Below are positions 11,034 to 20,404 of a stretch of DNA of 23,808 bases, piece after piece. Both the position numbers and the translations under genes were made by a program. Location: positions 1 through 23,808 of the forward strand of contig NW_022204772.1 in NCBI RefSeq assembly GCF_008831285.2. Direction: 5' to 3'. The DNA is from Nymphaea colorata (taxonomy: Eukaryota > Streptophyta > Magnoliopsida > Nymphaeales > Nymphaeaceae). The notes beneath the pieces are model-generated. The model saw only the letters and a list, made by a program, of their open reading frames with translations. It did not search any database and was not told the origin of the DNA. Every line of letters begins with the position of its first letter. Within the stretch, counting starts at the first letter, position 1.

Positions 11034-11220
11034 TACCTGGTTGATCCTGCCAGTAGTCATATGCTTGTCTCAAAGATTAAGCCATGCATGTGTAAGTATG
11101 AACTAATTCAGACTGTGAAACTGCGAATGGCTCATTAAATCAGTTATAGTTTGTTTGATGGTATTTGCTACTCGGATAACCGTAGTAAAGCTAGAGCTAA
11201 TACGTGCACCACACCCCGAC
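11034..11220 (+). rRNA. 18S rRNA gene, 5' fragment (interrupted)
   Basis: It starts with TACCTGGTTGATCCTGCCAG, the conserved 5' end of eukaryotic 18S, and follows the plant sequence through AATACGTGC and ACCCCGAC, where a 12.5-kb insertion begins. About 187 nt are present. Differences from the usual sequence include GTAGTAAAGCTAGAGC where GTAGTAATTCTAGAGC is nearly universal, and CACCACACC for CAACAAACC. Interruption means this copy cannot give a functional small-subunit rRNA. Confidence 0.96.
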
Positions 11221-12619
11221 CCTCCTGAGATTCTATGTTATCTTGGGCAGGAAGAGAAGGTGGTTGCATACTCTTGTCCTTGGTGGGATGCCCTACTTCT
11301 TCCATTTCCATGGGGGCATCTCCGGAGTTGGATCCTATGCTCTCATTGTCGAGGGGCCCGTTTCCATCTAGAATGAGTTCTTCCTGTAATTGGTACCTGA
11401 CTAATTCCATTGTATCATTAGGAAGTATGTGCTCAAGGGGTTCAAGCTCATAAGGTTCTTCTCCTTTTTCTCTTGTGGGTGGAGCTTGACACCTTAAAGA
11501 CTCATCCTGTTTTTGGCCCGGTATGGATGTCGAACTGGATCCCTGCATTTCATTCTTAAGCTGATCTTCTTGTGATACTAACTGGATCACACTAGGTGCG
11601 GGTTCCTCACTTAGATCGAAATCCTGACATAGGAGATCAATCTCGTCCAAAATTTCCTGGGTGGTCCATGATGCGATTGTCTCAACATCCTTGGTATTAT
11701 GCACCGCCTTACCAAGAGGTAATGTGTCGAGATTGTCTTTGCTTTCACACCCCTTTGATAGATCTCGACTCATTGCTTCAGCATCCACTTTGGGCTTTAT
11801 CGTGCCCTCCCTCTCAACCTTTTCTTCTGCTGGCTTTGGTTGGATGCCTGGTTTAGTCTCTTTTGGATGGGCTATGACCTTATAAGTAGAAATGGCATTC
11901 TGTGTAGTCATAGTTTGTGTTTCTCCTTGAAGAGGTCCGGGCTTGGGAAGGAGACCTTTATTTGAATAGATCCTCCTATAAGTTTGAGCATTGCCCGTTT
12001 TTCGTGGAAGAGGTTGCGGCTTTACATGATTTCCTCTTTCATTAGTAGGGGTCAAGGCTTTCAACATTTCCTTGATTTCCTTGAGTGTTTGATCATACTT
12101 CTCCCACTCGTGACTCGTATGATGCATTTCTTTCTCTTTGGTTGAGTCTTTCTCAAGAGGTGGTGTCCCTACTATGTGAGGAATGGTACGTGCTTCACTA
12201 GGCTCCATGTGAGGCTCTCTTTGCCCTGTGGCCACGTAAGAGGTTCTTTCTGTCAACTCGAAATAATGGTCCATAGATCCTACTTTGATGACTTCACCTG
12301 GATAGATTTGCACCCAACGTTGAAATATCTCCCCATGACCAACAACACTAAGTCTACCCGTGTCTGTGTCATTGATGATCCAGATGTTACGAGCAACGTT
12401 ATCGATTGCCAATTGAAAATGGCACCCTTGTACACTAGGGTGTTGTATAACCCAATCGCAGTAGGGCGAGCTACCAGCCTTGATGTATATATATCTTGGC
12501 CCTTGGTTCCAAGTCTCCCCTCGGACTAACCAAAGCCTCCCTATGTACTTCCCATTCTCATAGGCGCTTAGAAACAGGTCCATTTTGGATCCTTCCAAAC
12601 GGGCACCTATATCCGTCAT
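11168..12619 (-). pseudogene. truncated second copy of the FHA-like element ORF
   Basis: Residues 1-466 match the N-terminal half of the 872-residue protein encoded at 19416-16798. The frame then runs past the junction at 11219-11220 into antisense 18S sequence and stops 17 codons later at 11168. Compared with the full copy I see two substitutions: one silent (12140 versus 18937) and one Gly/Glu change at residue 132 (12225 versus 19022). The whole FHA-like domain is retained; the basic C-terminal part is lost. Expression is unknown. Confidence 0.8.
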
Positions 12620-13456
12620 CTATTCTAGCAAGCAAACTGCCAACACAAATCCTATGCTACTGCTGAAACCAAACACACTGACACACTGCCACTCTTAAAG
12701 AAAAAATCCTATGCTGCGAAGAACCTGCTGTAAACAACTTTTCTGCCCGTTGTCTATCAGCCCACACTTCTGCCTTGTGTGCGCTACGGGAGGAGGAAAC
12801 AAGTTCCGCCTGTCACCGCGCCCTCCTGGCGCCTCGGTGGCTAACTCTCGCTCTCAGCCGGGCCCAAGAGTGGGGCCTAAACTGTCGCGTCCGCCTGACG
12901 CCTCGACAGCGCACCTCGAGCTCAAGCACCCTAGGGTAGTGCGATGTGCACACCCTTAGTCCAGACTGTTTTTAGGAAGTCCCAGGACTTACGCACAGAA
13001 ATGTCAAAGGGTGGAGTTTTGACTTCAAATTTTGTCAGCACTCAGAGGATATAGTTATCTGACTATGCTGAAAATTTCAGCTCGTTTCGACCTCGGGAAG
13101 TCACTGAAACTATGTAATCTTCAGGCTGAACTGCTCTCGCGGACAGGTTCTGTCCGTTCAGGCTTTTATCACGTTGTAAAGCCAAAAACGTCTGCTTAAG
13201 GGCCGAATCTCTCCTGGAGCCCTAAACAACTTTTGTAGCTCATATGATTACGAGTCTGTCCACCAAATTTGAGGCAATTCCGACTTTGTTTGCCCCCTGA
13301 AAACGCTGATACACTGTCGATAACTGTTACACACCAGGAATCCGCAGTTCGCCTATTTCTGAAAACCAAATCCTGAAAACTGCTGGAAACAAAAGCTGAC
13401 TAATCTGTCTTCTACTGCCTTCAAGAGGTTACTGCTTGCTTCCTGCTGCTCCAACC
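12620..13456 (-). other. leader region, truncated copy
   Basis: This is about 837 nt between the primer-binding site and the ATG of the truncated frame. It is nearly identical to 19417-20250, with two small deletions in the right copy (a G near 13308 and two C's near 13455). It contains the perfect palindrome CGGACAG-GTT-CTGTCCG at 13140-13156. The open frame at 12711-12959 on the other strand is present in both copies, but I see no support for it as a gene. Confidence 0.7.
13140..13156 (-). other. leader stem-loop CGGACAG/CTGTCCG (left copy)
   Basis: This is a perfect 7-bp inverted repeat around a 3-nt loop in the element leader. The word CGGACAG also forms the loop-side flank of the conserved LTR stem-loop. 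The location between primer-binding site and coding frame is where retroviral dimerisation and packaging signals sit. The function is inferred. Confidence 0.55.
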
Positions 13457-13470
13457 TGGCTCTGATACCA
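13457..13470 (-). other. primer-binding site (initiator Met tRNA), left copy
   Basis: The minus strand reads TGGTATCAGAGCCA, 3 nt inside the LTR end at 13474. Its presence after the left LTR shows that this LTR is followed by a second internal region, which is what defines the tandem array. Confidence 0.92.
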
Positions 13471-13592
13471 AATTGGTAGGGTCTTGCCCGTGGCCGACCA
13501 AAGTCTGAAGCCGACGGCCGTGCCTACCCCCACGATCACCTTGGACCAACCAGAAGACTTTCCTAGGACAAATAAAACAATGACACTACCCA

Positions 13593-13610
13593 GTCGGACA
13601 GGACCCCGAC
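13593..13610 (-). other. conserved LTR stem-loop (left LTR, variant stem)
   Basis: GTCGG and CCGAC flank an 8-nt loop, 119 bp from the LTR end. Relative to GCCGG/CCGGC in the other two families, the second pair is changed on both sides (C-G to T-A), which keeps the stem. Confidence 0.6.
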
Positions 13611-14864
13611 TTAAAAATCCCAAATAGGCAGCGGAATACAAGAATGGCTAATCCCAAACCCAAGCAAATCCTACTACAATTGACTAAAAGCTGTGAGGCT
13701 AGTACAAGCGGAAGCGATACATTTGATGAAAATCACTCAAACTCACTCAACAAACCATCAAACCAAACCTAATCGAATCAAACCACACCCGCCCGTAGGA
13801 GGCTAATGTCGGCACGAGGTCGTGTCCTTGGCGCAGTGCCGTGGAGGTCCCTCTATGCACAACGACGACCCCAAGGTCGGGCTGAAATCAAAATGCAGAA
13901 ATAAAATGCTACCACCCTCGAGTCTAAAGAGAAGGGTAGGGTGTACCGGCCAAGGCTAGCTTGGCGAAGCAACCACACGCCTCGAGGTGAGATTCCACAC
14001 TCGAGGACTAACAGCAACACAAGAGGAGAGAACGGCGTAGGGCTGTGGCTCCAATGATGAAGACGCCGGTCGGTGGATTAGAGCACTCCAAGGGTCACGC
14101 GATTGAGGAATCTCCTTGCTGAAATCGCCTAGGAGCTCTCCATGCACTTGCTGGCTGACTTGGGGACCTGCGGGGATCCACGCCGGAAGGTCGCCGGAAA
14201 AGTAGCAGAGGTGGCCGGCGGCGGCCTGAGGATGCCGGAGATGGCTGGGGCAAGACCCGCCGGTTCCAAGACTCTCAAGGATGCACTAGGCGGACTTCCT
14301 TGTGGACTAGGGTTGGAACCAACTAGGTGCGGGTCTTGGGCAGGGTGAGCTCGGACCAGGTGGGACCAGGTGGGCCCGGGCTAGGTTCGGCCAATGAGCT
14401 GGGTCAATGAAAGGTTAGGCAAGGTGGGTCCTAAGGTTCAAATCCTAGGTTGACCTGGTGAAGGGAAGGGCCTAAATCGTGGGTTCCTACAAAGTAGCTA
14501 GGGTAGGTTTAGGCTGCTCGGTTTGAGGAAATGGGAATGGTAAGGGGGAATGGGGTGCAGTAACTTGAGGTAACTCAAGTGTGAACTAGGATAAAAACGG
14601 ATGAGAGAAATTGGGGCTGAGGATTATGGAGGATATTCCCCAAGGGAATCGTTCTCCAAGATGCTAGGCGAGGTGGCACTTCTAGAAGGGCTATCTCCCA
14701 AGTAAGTAGGAGAGAGGCTAGGGATTCGGTGAGGTGTCTAGGTGAGGTGGCTGGTGGGTTGCTGAGGTGTGTGGCTGGGAGAGTTCCTAGCTAAAGTGGA
14801 GGATAGGTGGCAGGTACGTAGAGGCTATCTCCTAGATGTTAGGAGAGAGGATAGGAAAGGTGGT

Positions 14865-14968
14865 GAGGTGTCTAGCTAGGTGGCGCAACAAATGTGGGGA
14901 GATTGACTTGAGTGATGAGGTGTCTAGCTAGGTGGCACAACAAATGTGGGGAGATGGACTTGGGTGAT
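14865..14968. repeat. 52-bp tandem repeat, two units (left LTR)
   Basis: Two adjacent 52-bp units start GAGGTGTCTAGCTAGGTGGC, and a third begins at 14969 but diverges after GAGGTG. The units differ at a few positions only. Confidence 0.85.
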
Positions 14969-15540
14969 GAGGTGGAGGGCGAGCTGGAGGGGAGAGACTT
15001 CTAAAATCTTCTAGAAAGGACACTTGGCTGGAGGAGAAAGAGCTAGATCCTACACTATTGGAGATCAATCCTAGCTACTCAATCTTCCCCTTGATCTTCT
15101 CACCAAATGGTGGGTGATCCACCAAATGTGGAAAAGAGAGTGGAGGGGGATGACGAGCTGGCTTCTCTCTCTTTCAAGCTACCTTCTAAGTCAACAGGAT
15201 TCTGCCACGTGTCAAGATGAGAGGTCAAAATTAAACAAGAGAAAACACTCACCAAATTGGAAAATCGGCTAGGGTTTCCCAAGCTCGCCGGCGGTAGGAC
15301 TTTTCCCCAAATGTTGGCCGGTTTTTCCCAATTCTCACCAAGAACGCCTAAGGCAGCTGTGATCAGCTAAGTACAGCAAGAGTGGACGGATTTGGCTTGC
15401 TGTCCTCTGCCGGAGTTCGCCGGAAAATGTACCAATGTTAACCGGAATAATAGCAGCGGTGGCCGGACGCCCAAATGTGCGCCGGAATTTGGAATTCTCG
15501 CCGGATTTCAACTTTTCTAACTCATTCTTGGGCTGATATT

Positions 15541-15602
15541 TTTCTATTCTTTTCTTTTCTTTCTTTTCTTTTTCTCAAGCCCTTTTCTTTCTCTTTTCTT
15601 CT
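15541..15602. repeat. pyrimidine tract (left LTR)
   Basis: About 60 bp consists almost entirely of TTTTC/TTTC words on the plus strand, so it is a polypurine run on the element's coding strand. The same tract is at 22330-22392. It is low-complexity sequence. Confidence 0.75.
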
Positions 15603-16797
15603 GAACTTTCCGGCGAGATTAGCAGATCTGAACCGTGGCTGATTTTAACTTCAAACCCACGGTTCAAATGCTATTTTCAAACACGAAATCAAGAAATCTA
15701 CGTGATTAATCAAGGGGAAAGTGGGTGACTCGTAAGAGACCCTTTGAAACTGGTTTCCACCGTGGGAATGAAGAGATCACTGGCTGGAAATCCAGCAAAC
15801 TCCTCCTCCTTAAGCCGAACCCAGAGACAAAGAGCAACAACGTCGTTGCACCCTCTTTCTTCCTCGTTAAGGACGCTTACCGCTTGATCTCGAAGGATGG
15901 ATGGTTGTCTTCTTCTTTCTAGTCACCTAGATCAATGAAGACCTGCCCTGTTGGAGTCGTGGCCCTTAACCTTGCTGGTGGAGAAGCTCGGTTGCACCAT
16001 GGACGCCTTGGATTGAAGTGGGGAAAAACCGGGAGGAAGAGCTACCTTGCGCCTTGCACTTGGAGACTCCCAAAGCCGATCAACCTTTGGCCGAGTGGAG
16101 GAGAAGAGCAAAGAAACCAAGGAGAAGAAGATGAAGCCGCGGGTTGAAAGTCTTGTCCTCGTGGTATTGCAGCAATGGCTGCTGTTCTAGCTAAACTACA
16201 GATCTACCGTAGAGAGAATAAGGCATGGAGAAGAAGATTGCGCCTAGAGGAGAAGAGAGAATTCGGGAGAGGAGAGAGAAGCTAATTCTACTAATTACTT
16301 AATTTCCTTCCAAATTCAATCAATGCATAATCCTTCTCAAAACAAAGGAGTACAATGTATTAATAGTGCTGAATCAAAAGTGGATCTAAACATGTGATCC
16401 AACCCTCAAAAACGGAATCCAAAACGGAATTGAATCCAAAGCAAATGCGCACACTAAAACTTAACTAAAAACGCATAAAACACTCTCGAGACTTAAAGTC
16501 TTATTCCTAGAGCCGGTCCTCCTCTAGCCCGCGTGTGCTTGGACTCGACTTGGACCACGAATTGCCTAGGCTCGCCCTAGGCTGACCCTAAGTGACAGGG
16601 TTTAGCGAAGACCTAGGCTGGACTAGACCGGACTTGGACTCAACCCACCGCCTTGGTATTCAAGAGCCTTGCTTAGAGTCGTTGCCTCTCCTCCCGCTCC
16701 TCCCTCGGCTTCGATTCTAAGCTGACCATGATCAGTTTGTAAGGTCTGCACCTGCTGTACTGCGTCTCCTATTCCTCCTTCTTGACCCGTTCTTGGG

Positions 16798-19416
16798 TCA
16801 ACACGGCCAAGAAGGGCCTGATTCCTCATGAAGGGCAGCCTTGCTTCGCCCGCTTTGGCTGCTCTTAACCTCATTAGTGGCTGCTCTCGGCCAAGTCGAA
16901 GGTTGACCCGTATCAGATCCACCCTCCTGAAATGGAGCTTGTCCCCAAGCTCTTAACGAAGATTTCTTTTGGTGAACCTGCTCACAGCCACTCTCTTCCT
17001 TCCGTTTCCTCTTTGGTCCATAGTCTCTAGGTAGCACCTTTAAGGAGTTTCTCAAGTAGACAAAACACCTTCTCGGGCCTCTAGAGTAAACCTTGGTAAT
17101 CACCCGAGTCATTTCATTACTTCGATTCATTCGGCTGAGTCGCGATTGCCCTGGACCATAGTCACGAGGCAGGTGCCCGATATATATACCATGCTGCCCT
17201 TGCAGCTGTTTGCTCTTTTCTGTGCCCTCAAACTGTGGGGTGACCTTGCCACGATCGTGGGCTTGCCACAGCCTGCGGCCCGTTCGTGGAGCTTGTTGCT
17301 CCACTATGCTCAGTGCTCGTTCTTTATCCTTTGCTATAGCCCGAGGTGCCATTACTGTGTTTCTTCCTTCAGAGTCTTGGGCTAAGGGTGACTCTGTCGT
17401 GCATGTTCCAAGTGGGCTGAAAGGATTCCACAACTCTCGGCTGCAATTTGGAGAGTCTGGAAACTGATAAGCTCTCCATCGCTCTGGGTAAAGCTTTTCA
17501 CTGTAGTGCCCCAGAGTCGTTTTGTTGAATGGGTGATGACCACCCTCCTTAGGATGTATCTGACTTTGGGGAGAGACTAAGGCGGCCCGTGAGTACCCTT
17601 CGACTTTGCATTGTTCTGAATGTGCCCTAAGGGTTACTCGATCTACCTCATTGTAGTGGTTTTTCTCTGGGTTGATATTCGGGTAGATGCCTGTACTATC
17701 AAGCTGGTTCTCTGAGCTGCTCATGTCATCACTTTCTGACTCGGGGAGGATTCCATCTGATGTGGCCAAAATTTCTTCCTCTAACAATTCCTGGATAGTG
17801 GGCGGCTTAGTTCTTTGCCCGAGTCCAGGTTTGCTAGGGCTCTTCTTTTGCCTTTGGTAAGTGGCGACCTCTTCAGATTCTGTTCGGATCATCCCACAAA
17901 CTTGGCTCTCTTGTGGTTGTCGTGGAATTTCATTCACTAATACTTGGGTCGCCCATTGTTGGAGCTTCGTTCGTGCCTTTGGACAAGAAGACTTTGAGAG
18001 ATTCAAATTCATACCACCCTCCTGAGATTCTATGTTATCTTGGGCAGGAAGAGAAGGTGGTTGCATACTCTTGTCCTTGGTGGGATGCCCTACTTCTTCC
18101 ATTTCCATGGGGGCATCTCCGGAGTTGGATCCTATGCTCTCATTGTCGAGGGGCCCGTTTCCATCTAGAATGAGTTCTTCCTGTAATTGGTACCTGACTA
18201 ATTCCATTGTATCATTAGGAAGTATGTGCTCAAGGGGTTCAAGCTCATAAGGTTCTTCTCCTTTTTCTCTTGTGGGTGGAGCTTGACACCTTAAAGACTC
18301 ATCCTGTTTTTGGCCCGGTATGGATGTCGAACTGGATCCCTGCATTTCATTCTTAAGCTGATCTTCTTGTGATACTAACTGGATCACACTAGGTGCGGGT
18401 TCCTCACTTAGATCGAAATCCTGACATAGGAGATCAATCTCGTCCAAAATTTCCTGGGTGGTCCATGATGCGATTGTCTCAACATCCTTGGTATTATGCA
18501 CCGCCTTACCAAGAGGTAATGTGTCGAGATTGTCTTTGCTTTCACACCCCTTTGATAGATCTCGACTCATTGCTTCAGCATCCACTTTGGGCTTTATCGT
18601 GCCCTCCCTCTCAACCTTTTCTTCTGCTGGCTTTGGTTGGATGCCTGGTTTAGTCTCTTTTGGATGGGCTATGACCTTATAAGTAGAAATGGCATTCTGT
18701 GTAGTCATAGTTTGTGTTTCTCCTTGAAGAGGTCCGGGCTTGGGAAGGAGACCTTTATTTGAATAGATCCTCCTATAAGTTTGAGCATTGCCCGTTTTTC
18801 GTGGAAGAGGTTGCGGCTTTACATGATTTCCTCTTTCATTAGTAGGGGTCAAGGCTTTCAACATTTCCTTGATTTCCTTGAGTGTTTGATCATACTTCTC
18901 CCACTCGTGACTCGTATGATGCATTTCTTTCTCTTTCGTTGAGTCTTTCTCAAGAGGTGGTGTCCCTACTATGTGAGGAATGGTACGTGCTTCACTAGGC
19001 TCCATGTGAGGCTCTCTTTGCTCTGTGGCCACGTAAGAGGTTCTTTCTGTCAACTCGAAATAATGGTCCATAGATCCTACTTTGATGACTTCACCTGGAT
19101 AGATTTGCACCCAACGTTGAAATATCTCCCCATGACCAACAACACTAAGTCTACCCGTGTCTGTGTCATTGATGATCCAGATGTTACGAGCAACGTTATC
19201 GATTGCCAATTGAAAATGGCACCCTTGTACACTAGGGTGTTGTATAACCCAATCGCAGTAGGGCGAGCTACCAGCCTTGATGTATATATATCTTGGCCCT
19301 TGGTTCCAAGTCTCCCCTCGGACTAACCAAAGCCTCCCTATGTACTTCCCATTCTCATAGGCGCTTAGAAACAGGTCCATTTTGGATCCTTCCAAACGGG
19401 CACCTATATCCGTCAT
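16798..19416 (-). CDS. FHA-like domain protein of a non-autonomous LTR retrotransposon (872 aa)
   Basis: This is the single long frame of the internal region. Residues ~28-122 fit an FHA (forkhead-associated) beta-sandwich: AGSSPYCDWVI (residues 48-58, the IGR-S-xx-cD position), PSVQGCHFQL (61-70, the SxxH position), WIINDTDTG (80-88, the D-x-S-x-N-G position), and PGEVIKVG (107-114, the L-x-x-GD-x-I-x-lG strand), ending YFEL. FHA domains normally bind phosphothreonine through the GR arginine, the serine of SxxH and the Asn before Gly. Here these are S50, Q64 and T87, so binding is probably lost or changed. The rest is hydrophilic and low-complexity, with two LPRDYGP motifs (near residues 753 and 798) and a basic PKRKRK stretch that may be a nuclear-localisation signal. 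No zinc knuckle or enzymatic motif is visible. The frame ends 118 nt inside the LTR. The FHA call is by eye. Confidence 0.75.
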   Translation of the reverse strand: MTDIGARLEGSKMDLFLSAYENGKYIGRLWLVRGETWNQGPRYIYIKAGSSPYCDWVIQHPSVQGCHFQLAIDNVARNIWIINDTDTGRLSVVGHGEIFQRWVQIYPGEVIKVGSMDHYFELTERTSYVATEQREPHMEPSEARTIPHIVGTPPLEKDSTKEKEMHHTSHEWEKYDQTLKEIKEMLKALTPTNERGNHVKPQPLPRKTGNAQTYRRIYSNKGLLPKPGPLQGETQTMTTQNAISTYKVIAHPKETKPGIQPKPAEEKVEREGTIKPKVDAEAMSRDLSKGCESKDNLDTLPLGKAVHNTKDVETIASWTTQEILDEIDLLCQDFDLSEEPAPSVIQLVSQEDQLKNEMQGSSSTSIPGQKQDESLRCQAPPTREKGEEPYELEPLEHILPNDTMELVRYQLQEELILDGNGPLDNESIGSNSGDAPMEMEEVGHPTKDKSMQPPSLPAQDNIESQEGGMNLNLSKSSCPKARTKLQQWATQVLVNEIPRQPQESQVCGMIRTESEEVATYQRQKKSPSKPGLGQRTKPPTIQELLEEEILATSDGILPESESDDMSSSENQLDSTGIYPNINPEKNHYNEVDRVTLRAHSEQCKVEGYSRAALVSPQSQIHPKEGGHHPFNKTTLGHYSEKLYPERWRAYQFPDSPNCSRELWNPFSPLGTCTTESPLAQDSEGRNTVMAPRAIAKDKERALSIVEQQAPRTGRRLWQAHDRGKVTPQFEGTEKSKQLQGQHGIYIGHLPRDYGPGQSRLSRMNRSNEMTRVITKVYSRGPRRCFVYLRNSLKVLPRDYGPKRKRKEESGCEQVHQKKSSLRAWGQAPFQEGGSDTGQPSTWPRAATNEVKSSQSGRSKAALHEESGPSWPC
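16919..16928 (-). other. polypurine tract next to the 3' LTR
   Basis: The minus strand reads AGGAGGGTGG, ending 3 nt before the TGATACGG start of the LTR at 16915. This is the expected place and composition of the primer for plus-strand synthesis. A 12-nt match (CCACCCTCCTGA, plus strand) recurs at 18014-18025. Confidence 0.7.
18014..18025 (-). other. internal copy of the polypurine tract
   Basis: It is identical for 12 nt to 16919-16930. The truncated tandem copy ends within the corresponding sequence: homology to the full copy begins at 18016/11219. A central polypurine tract is one possible explanation. Both copies also encode QEGG in the same frame, so a protein-level reason is possible. 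Confidence 0.5.
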
Positions 19417-20250
19417 CTATTCTAGCAAGCAAACTGCCAACACAAATCCTATGCTACTGCTGAAACCAAACACACTGACACACTGCCACTCTTAAAGAAA
19501 AAATCCTATGCTGCGAAGAACCTGCTGTAAACAACTTTTCTGCCCGTTGTCTATCAGCCCACACTTCTGCCTTGTGTGCGCTACGGGAGGAGGAAACAAG
19601 TTCCGCCTGTCACCGCGCCCTCCTGGCGCCTCGGTGGCTAACTCTCGCTCTCAGCCGGGCCCAAGAGTGGGGCCTAAACTGTCGCGTCCGCCTGACGCCT
19701 CGACAGCGCACCTCGAGCTCAAGCACCCTAGGGTAGTGCGATGTGCACACCCTTAGTCCAGACTGTTTTTAGGAAGTCCCAGGACTTACGCACAGAAATG
19801 TCAAAGGGTGGAGTTTTGACTTCAAATTTTGTCAGCACTCAGAGGATATAGTTATCTGACTATGCTGAAAATTTCAGCTCGTTTCGACCTCGGGAAGTCA
19901 CTGAAACTATGTAATCTTCAGGCTGAACTGCTCTCGCGGACAGGTTCTGTCCGTTCAGGCTTTTATCACGTTGTAAAGCCAAAAACGTCTGCTTAAGGGC
20001 CGAATCTCTCCTGGAGCCCTAAACAACTTTTGTAGCTCATATGATTACGAGTCTGTCCACCAAATTTGAGGCAATTCCGACTTTGTTTCCCCCTGAAAAC
20101 GCTGATACACTGTCGATAACTGTTACACACCAGGAATCCGCAGTTCGCCTATTTCTGAAAACCAAATCCTGAAAACTGCTGGAAACAAAAGCTGACTAAT
20201 CTGTCTTCTACTGCCTTCAAGAGGTTACTGCTTGCTTCCTGCTGCTCCAA
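19417..20250 (-). other. leader region, full copy
   Basis: This ~834-nt untranslated leader lies between the primer-binding site and the ATG at 19416. It matches 12620-13456. It holds the CGGACAG/CTGTCCG palindrome at 19937-19953. No reliable gene is seen in it. Confidence 0.7.
19937..19953 (-). other. leader stem-loop CGGACAG/CTGTCCG (right copy)
   Basis: This is the same perfect 7-bp inverted repeat with a 3-nt loop as at 13140-13156. Confidence 0.55.
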
Positions 20251-20264
20251 TGGCTCTGATACCA
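20251..20264 (-). other. primer-binding site (initiator Met tRNA), right copy
   Basis: The minus strand reads TGGTATCAGAGCCA, 3 nt inside the LTR end at 20268. It is the primer site of the full element copy. Confidence 0.93.
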
Positions 20265-20386
20265 AATTGGTAGGGTCTTGCCCGTGGCCGACCAAAGTCT
20301 GAAGCCGACGGCCGTGCCTACCCCCACGATCACCTTGGACCAACCAGAAGACTTTCCTAGGACAAATAAAACAATGACACTACCCA

Positions 20387-20404
20387 GTCGGACAGGACCC
20401 CGAC
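20387..20404 (-). other. conserved LTR stem-loop (right LTR, variant stem)
   Basis: GTCGG and CCGAC flank an 8-nt loop, 119 bp from the LTR end. It is identical to the left LTR copy. Confidence 0.6.

Larger units (their letters stand above)
13474..16915 (-). repeat. LTR, left copy (3442 bp)
   Basis: The plus strand starts TGGTAGGGTC and ends GACCCGTATCA, giving TG..CA with an inverted GGGTC/GACCC inside. It acts as the 3' LTR of the full copy and as the 5' LTR of the truncated copy. It matches the right LTR throughout; I find only seven differences, each a single base missing in the right copy. Features inside are the U5-side stem-loop (13593-13610), a 52-bp tandem repeat (14865-14968), and a long pyrimidine tract (15541-15602). 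The last 39 codons of the 872-codon frame lie inside its right end. Confidence 0.93.

Noticed and set aside
15725-16147. Short plus-strand frames conserved in both LTR copies (also 22515-22936)
   Set aside because: Conservation only reflects the near-identity of the two LTRs. There is no family resemblance, and they lie antisense to the element.
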